Shown in pieces: positions 33,199-35,440 of a DNA stretch of 35,440 nt; position 1 is the first letter of the stretch, and every line of letters starts with the position of its first letter. Origin of the DNA: Candidatus Poribacteria bacterium (GTDB taxonomy: Bacteria; Poribacteria; WGA-4E; WGA-3G); contig RKRR01000153.1 in assembly GCA_007571305.1 (NCBI GenBank), forward strand, positions 1-35,440. The letters are read 5' to 3'. Under the pieces are notes generated by a model. The model made no database searches. It was not told the DNA's origin and worked only from the letters and a program-made list of their open reading frames with translations. The position numbers and the translations under genes were made by a program.

Positions 33199-34116
33199 GT
33201 GAAGATCCTCATATTGATATTGGCTACTGTTTTGATAACGGGTGTCGTCCCTCTCGTGGGTGCAGCAAAACAACTAAAATCCGGAGTATATTATATCACG
33301 CAATCGTGGTCACAAGAGACAACGTTTAAACGGCTCTATTATGTCAGCGTCCCTGAGAGTGCAGATCAGCAAAAGTTCCCAGTTTTCATTTTTCTGCATG
33401 GCCATGGTGGAAATGCGAAGGGAGCAATGAATGAATTTATGAGGCGTTACAGGACGATGGGGACCAGATATGTCATGGTGTTTCCCAACGGATACAAGAC
33501 GGGTTGGAACATTATGTCGGAGTATTCGCAAGCAGACGATCTCGGATTCATTGAAGGGATCGTTAAAAAACTTTCTACATACGACAACATTCAGAAAGAC
33601 AATTTCAGTGTCATGGGGAATTCAAATGGTGCCGCTTTGGTGAACCAGTTGGCGATAGAAAGCAAGCTACCGAATCTCCGAAATTATGTGAGCGCAGTCA
33701 GTCCGTTGAATGTGTATCAACATGACGGGAAGAACTTCAAAACCAAAGGCCCTGACAACACGTATCAAGTTGTTGCCACACCGCTGACCGGTAAGCGTCT
33801 GATGAATATTTCGGGCACCACCGATGACCTTGTCCCTTATCGCGGCGGTCTTTCAAAGCATATTCCTGCCAAAGATGGCAAGTTAGGCTTTGTTGATGCC
33901 GAAGAATCTATTTTTCTCTGGGCGAAGCAGATGGGATACGACGGGGAAAAGTTGTCCAAACCCAGCAGGATTGATGGCAACCTGGCAATCTTCAGTTACC
34001 TCAACGGGGACGTGATCCACTACAAGGTTATCGACGAAGGACACGGCGCATCGCGGGCAATCAGCGAGAAAATTTTGGTTGAATTTTTGGAAGGCGACGA
34101 AAGAGAAAAACAATGA
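33199..34116 (+). CDS. Secreted esterase of the PHB depolymerase / feruloyl esterase (LpqC) type
   Basis: A 305-residue alpha/beta hydrolase starting at GTG 33199 with TTGGAG 8 bases upstream. The signal peptide is MKILILILATVLITGVVPLV-GAA. The hydrolase core has the oxyanion segment FPVFIFLHGHGGNAKGA, the nucleophile Ser142 in VMGNSNGAAL (GxSxG), the acid in ISGTTDDLVPYRGG (Asp209 or Asp210) and the catalytic His282 in IDEGHGASRA. Members hydrolyse polyhydroxyalkanoate oligomers or feruloyl/acetyl esters of polysaccharides outside the cytoplasm. With a dockerin and a LamG protein in the window, polysaccharide ester cleavage is plausible. Its end overlaps the next gene by 4 bases (ATGA). Confidence 0.88.
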   Translation: MKILILILATVLITGVVPLVGAAKQLKSGVYYITQSWSQETTFKRLYYVSVPESADQQKFPVFIFLHGHGGNAKGAMNEFMRRYRTMGTRYVMVFPNGYKTGWNIMSEYSQADDLGFIEGIVKKLSTYDNIQKDNFSVMGNSNGAALVNQLAIESKLPNLRNYVSAVSPLNVYQHDGKNFKTKGPDNTYQVVATPLTGKRLMNISGTTDDLVPYRGGLSKHIPAKDGKLGFVDAEESIFLWAKQMGYDGEKLSKPSRIDGNLAIFSYLNGDVIHYKVIDEGHGASRAISEKILVEFLEGDEREKQ

Positions 34117-34820
34117 TTAAGGCAGTCTTCTTTGATTTGGATGGCACGCTCTGCGACTCCGATACGGCATGGGGTGTCGCCGAAAAAGAAACATTTAAGC
34201 TTCTGCTCGAGCGGTATCCAAATGTTTCGGAAGAGGCACTTGCAGAGGCATGGAGAACGGTCCATCAGGAACTCTTTAGACAACTCGATGCAGGGAAACG
34301 TTCTATGGCAGATGTGAGAGACTCACGTTTCCAGTGTTTGTTCAAAGAATTGGATCTACCCATAGGTAAGGTTATGGAAAAATTAAGCGACTTTTTCTGT
34401 TCACGGTACCTCACGAGTTTACGTCTTTACGAGGATGTCACAGTCCTTGAGATGCTACACGCGTACCACGTCGGTATCATTACAAACGGTGCACACGATG
34501 AACATCCCGACAGCCAACTTTCTAAAGTCCGACACCTTGGTCTCAGCGAACGTATTCAATCACTGACAATTTCCGGTGAAATCCGGGTTAGAAAACCGAA
34601 GGTTGAAATCTTCAATGTCGCTTGTGAACGTGCTGGTGTTTCACCGAGAGAAGCTATGCTTATCGGTGATACCGTTGAAAACGACATCGTTGGTGCGAAC
34701 CGAGCAGGCATGACAAGCGTTTTCATCAATCGAAAGTCGGATGTTCTGACACCGAAAACGGTAGACGAACAACCAGACTATTCGATCTCAAATTTACAAG
34801 ATGTTTTGTCCTGTTTGTAG
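34113..34820 (+). CDS. HAD superfamily phosphatase
   Basis: A 235-residue HAD hydrolase with all four motifs: I, FFDLDGTLCDSD (nucleophile Asp8, acid Asp10); II, GIITNGAHDE; III, the Lys in RVRKPKVEIF; IV, MLIGDTVENDIVGA. A helical C1 cap lies between motifs I and II, as in the phosphoglycolate phosphatase/YjjG-like group. It dephosphorylates small phosphorylated metabolites such as sugar phosphates or nucleotides in the cytoplasm; the substrate is not predictable. The start ATG overlaps the stop of the esterase gene (ATGA), implying translational coupling. It is followed by a short SDR remnant. Confidence 0.92.
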   Translation: MIKAVFFDLDGTLCDSDTAWGVAEKETFKLLLERYPNVSEEALAEAWRTVHQELFRQLDAGKRSMADVRDSRFQCLFKELDLPIGKVMEKLSDFFCSRYLTSLRLYEDVTVLEMLHAYHVGIITNGAHDEHPDSQLSKVRHLGLSERIQSLTISGEIRVRKPKVEIFNVACERAGVSPREAMLIGDTVENDIVGANRAGMTSVFINRKSDVLTPKTVDEQPDYSISNLQDVLSCL

Positions 34821-34834
34821 TACATAGAGGTTTC

Positions 34835-34999
34835 GTGCTACCTAAGGATGAGAAAACGCGCGCGAAATTCACCCCCTTGGGTAGGGTGGGTAGATCTGAA
34901 GATGTGGCAGATGTCACGGTTTTCCTTTGCTATGAGCAAGCACGCTGGCTCGCAGGGCAGTTGCTCTATGTTGGAGGCGGTTATCGAATACCTCAATAG
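34835..34999 (+). pseudogene. C-terminal remnant of a short-chain dehydrogenase gene
   Basis: A 54-codon frame encodes PLGRVGRSEDVADVTVFLCY, EQARWLAGQLLYVGGGYRIP and a stop. This is the standard C-terminus of classical SDRs (PLGR-G-PEDVA-AV-FLAS..A-W-TGQ-L-VDGG). The rest of the gene is missing: the sequence directly upstream belongs to the HAD gene, and nothing SDR-like precedes it. It is a decayed 3' fragment, most likely left by a deletion. It has no ribosome binding site of its own. Confidence 0.8.
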
Positions 35000-35023
35000 A
35001 TGAAATGTATTTAGGAGTTTACA

Positions 35024-35440
35024 ATGGATAAAACCTACAACGTTGCAATAGTTGGATGTGGTGGTATTTCTCACATGCACGCCGGATGGTATGTGAACGA
35101 ACCGAGGGCTTCTCTGATTGCGATTGCCGACATCGACGCGGAGCGGATAAAGGCATACGGAGAACAATACGGTGTAGAAAAACAGTATACCAATTACATT
35201 GAGATGCTCGAAACCGAAGACATTGATTTGGTGTCCGTTTGTACCCGTCCGAAACTGCATGCGCCAGTAACGATTGAGGTTGCAAAATTGGGCGTGAAAG
35301 GAATTCTATCTGAAAAGCCGATGGCAGAGAACCTCGGACAGGCGCGGGAGATGCTTGAAACCTGTTCAGAACACGGCGTGAAATTGGCAATCGACCACCA
35401 AGTCCGGTTTAGCGCACCCTACGAAGCCGCAAGGCAGATG
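35024..35440 (+). CDS. Gfo/Idh/MocA family oxidoreductase (5' part, runs off the window)
   Basis: The first 139 codons are in the window and no stop is reached. ATG 35024 follows TTAGGAG by 6 bases. The N-terminal Rossmann fold is YNVAIVGCGGISHMHAGWYV (GxGxxx), with IADIDAERI at the ribose site, DLVSVCTRPKLHAPVTIEVA and the family signature GILSEKPMAENLGQA. The Arg-Phe of IDHQVRFSAPYEAA leads into the substrate domain. This is the fourth family member in the window; all four differ clearly in sequence, so they are not recent duplicates. Substrate unknown. Confidence 0.9.
   Translation, partial: MDKTYNVAIVGCGGISHMHAGWYVNEPRASLIAIADIDAERIKAYGEQYGVEKQYTNYIEMLETEDIDLVSVCTRPKLHAPVTIEVAKLGVKGILSEKPMAENLGQAREMLETCSEHGVKLAIDHQVRFSAPYEAARQM

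Noticed and set aside
1..35440. CRISPR arrays, tRNA and rRNA genes
   Set aside because: Read through on both strands; no regularly spaced repeats of CRISPR type, and no tRNA cloverleaf or rRNA core sequence was recognised.

Overview
The window looks like a chromosomal piece of a Gram-negative-type, uncultured bacterium of the Candidatus Poribacteria kind (sponge-associated relatives). This is inference from gene content: four Gfo/Idh/MocA oxidoreductases, a ThuA-like protein, a sugar isomerase/epimerase, two phytanoyl-CoA-dioxygenase-like proteins (one fused to HEAT repeats), an amidohydrolase next to a Rieske ferredoxin, and exported proteins with dockerin and LamG domains. Base composition is moderate, most starts have clear Shine-Dalgarno sequences, and several sigma-70-type promoters are visible. 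No rRNA, tRNA, CRISPR array, phage module or intact transposase was found.

Layout. 1-6.2 kb: a secreted dockerin protein, a two-gene minus-strand operon (sugar isomerase/epimerase plus a 524-residue protein of unknown role), a decayed beta-propeller pseudogene, an oxidoreductase and a convergent ThuA-like gene; this reads as sugar catabolism. 6.2-9.9 kb: an uncharacterised conserved protein, an Mrp/ApbC Fe-S carrier ATPase and a SelA-like PLP enzyme. 9.9-13 kb: two small paralogous membrane proteins, one bracketed by two non-autonomous mobile repeats, an oxidoreductase, and a 700-base gap holding a possibly structured RNA. 13-17.7 kb: an outer-membrane barrel and lipoprotein pair, an S10 carboxypeptidase and another oxidoreductase. 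17.8-25 kb: a solitary OLD-like ATPase with a TOPRIM-like C-terminus, an aldo/keto reductase, a MacA-like adaptor with a MacB-like permease but no adjacent ATPase, and an SDR lacking the catalytic Tyr. 25-31.2 kb: repeat-rich spacer, then HEAT-fused dioxygenase, class III aminotransferase, second dioxygenase, amidohydrolase and Rieske protein. 31.2-35.4 kb: LamG protein, GNAT, small membrane protein, PHB-depolymerase-like esterase overlapping a HAD phosphatase, an SDR remnant and the start of a fourth oxidoreductase.

The most unusual content is between the genes. I find at least five short dispersed repeat classes: (A) about 104-119 bp elements with AGGACTTACG termini; (B) 125 bp elements with TATAGTA termini that share a core of about 23 bases with class A; (C) about 160 bp elements directly behind stop codons, carrying a hairpin whose arms covary between copies; (D) palindromes with 9-3-9 architecture whose arms also covary; and (E) a leader repeat that begins CCTGCAACAA and ends AAGGTAAGTT..AAAAT exactly at the ATG of two unrelated genes, once as an 85 bp tandem duplication. 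Heptamer tandem repeats also flank one dioxygenase gene. Class E, which may be a mobile translation-initiation leader, is the best candidate here for something undescribed.
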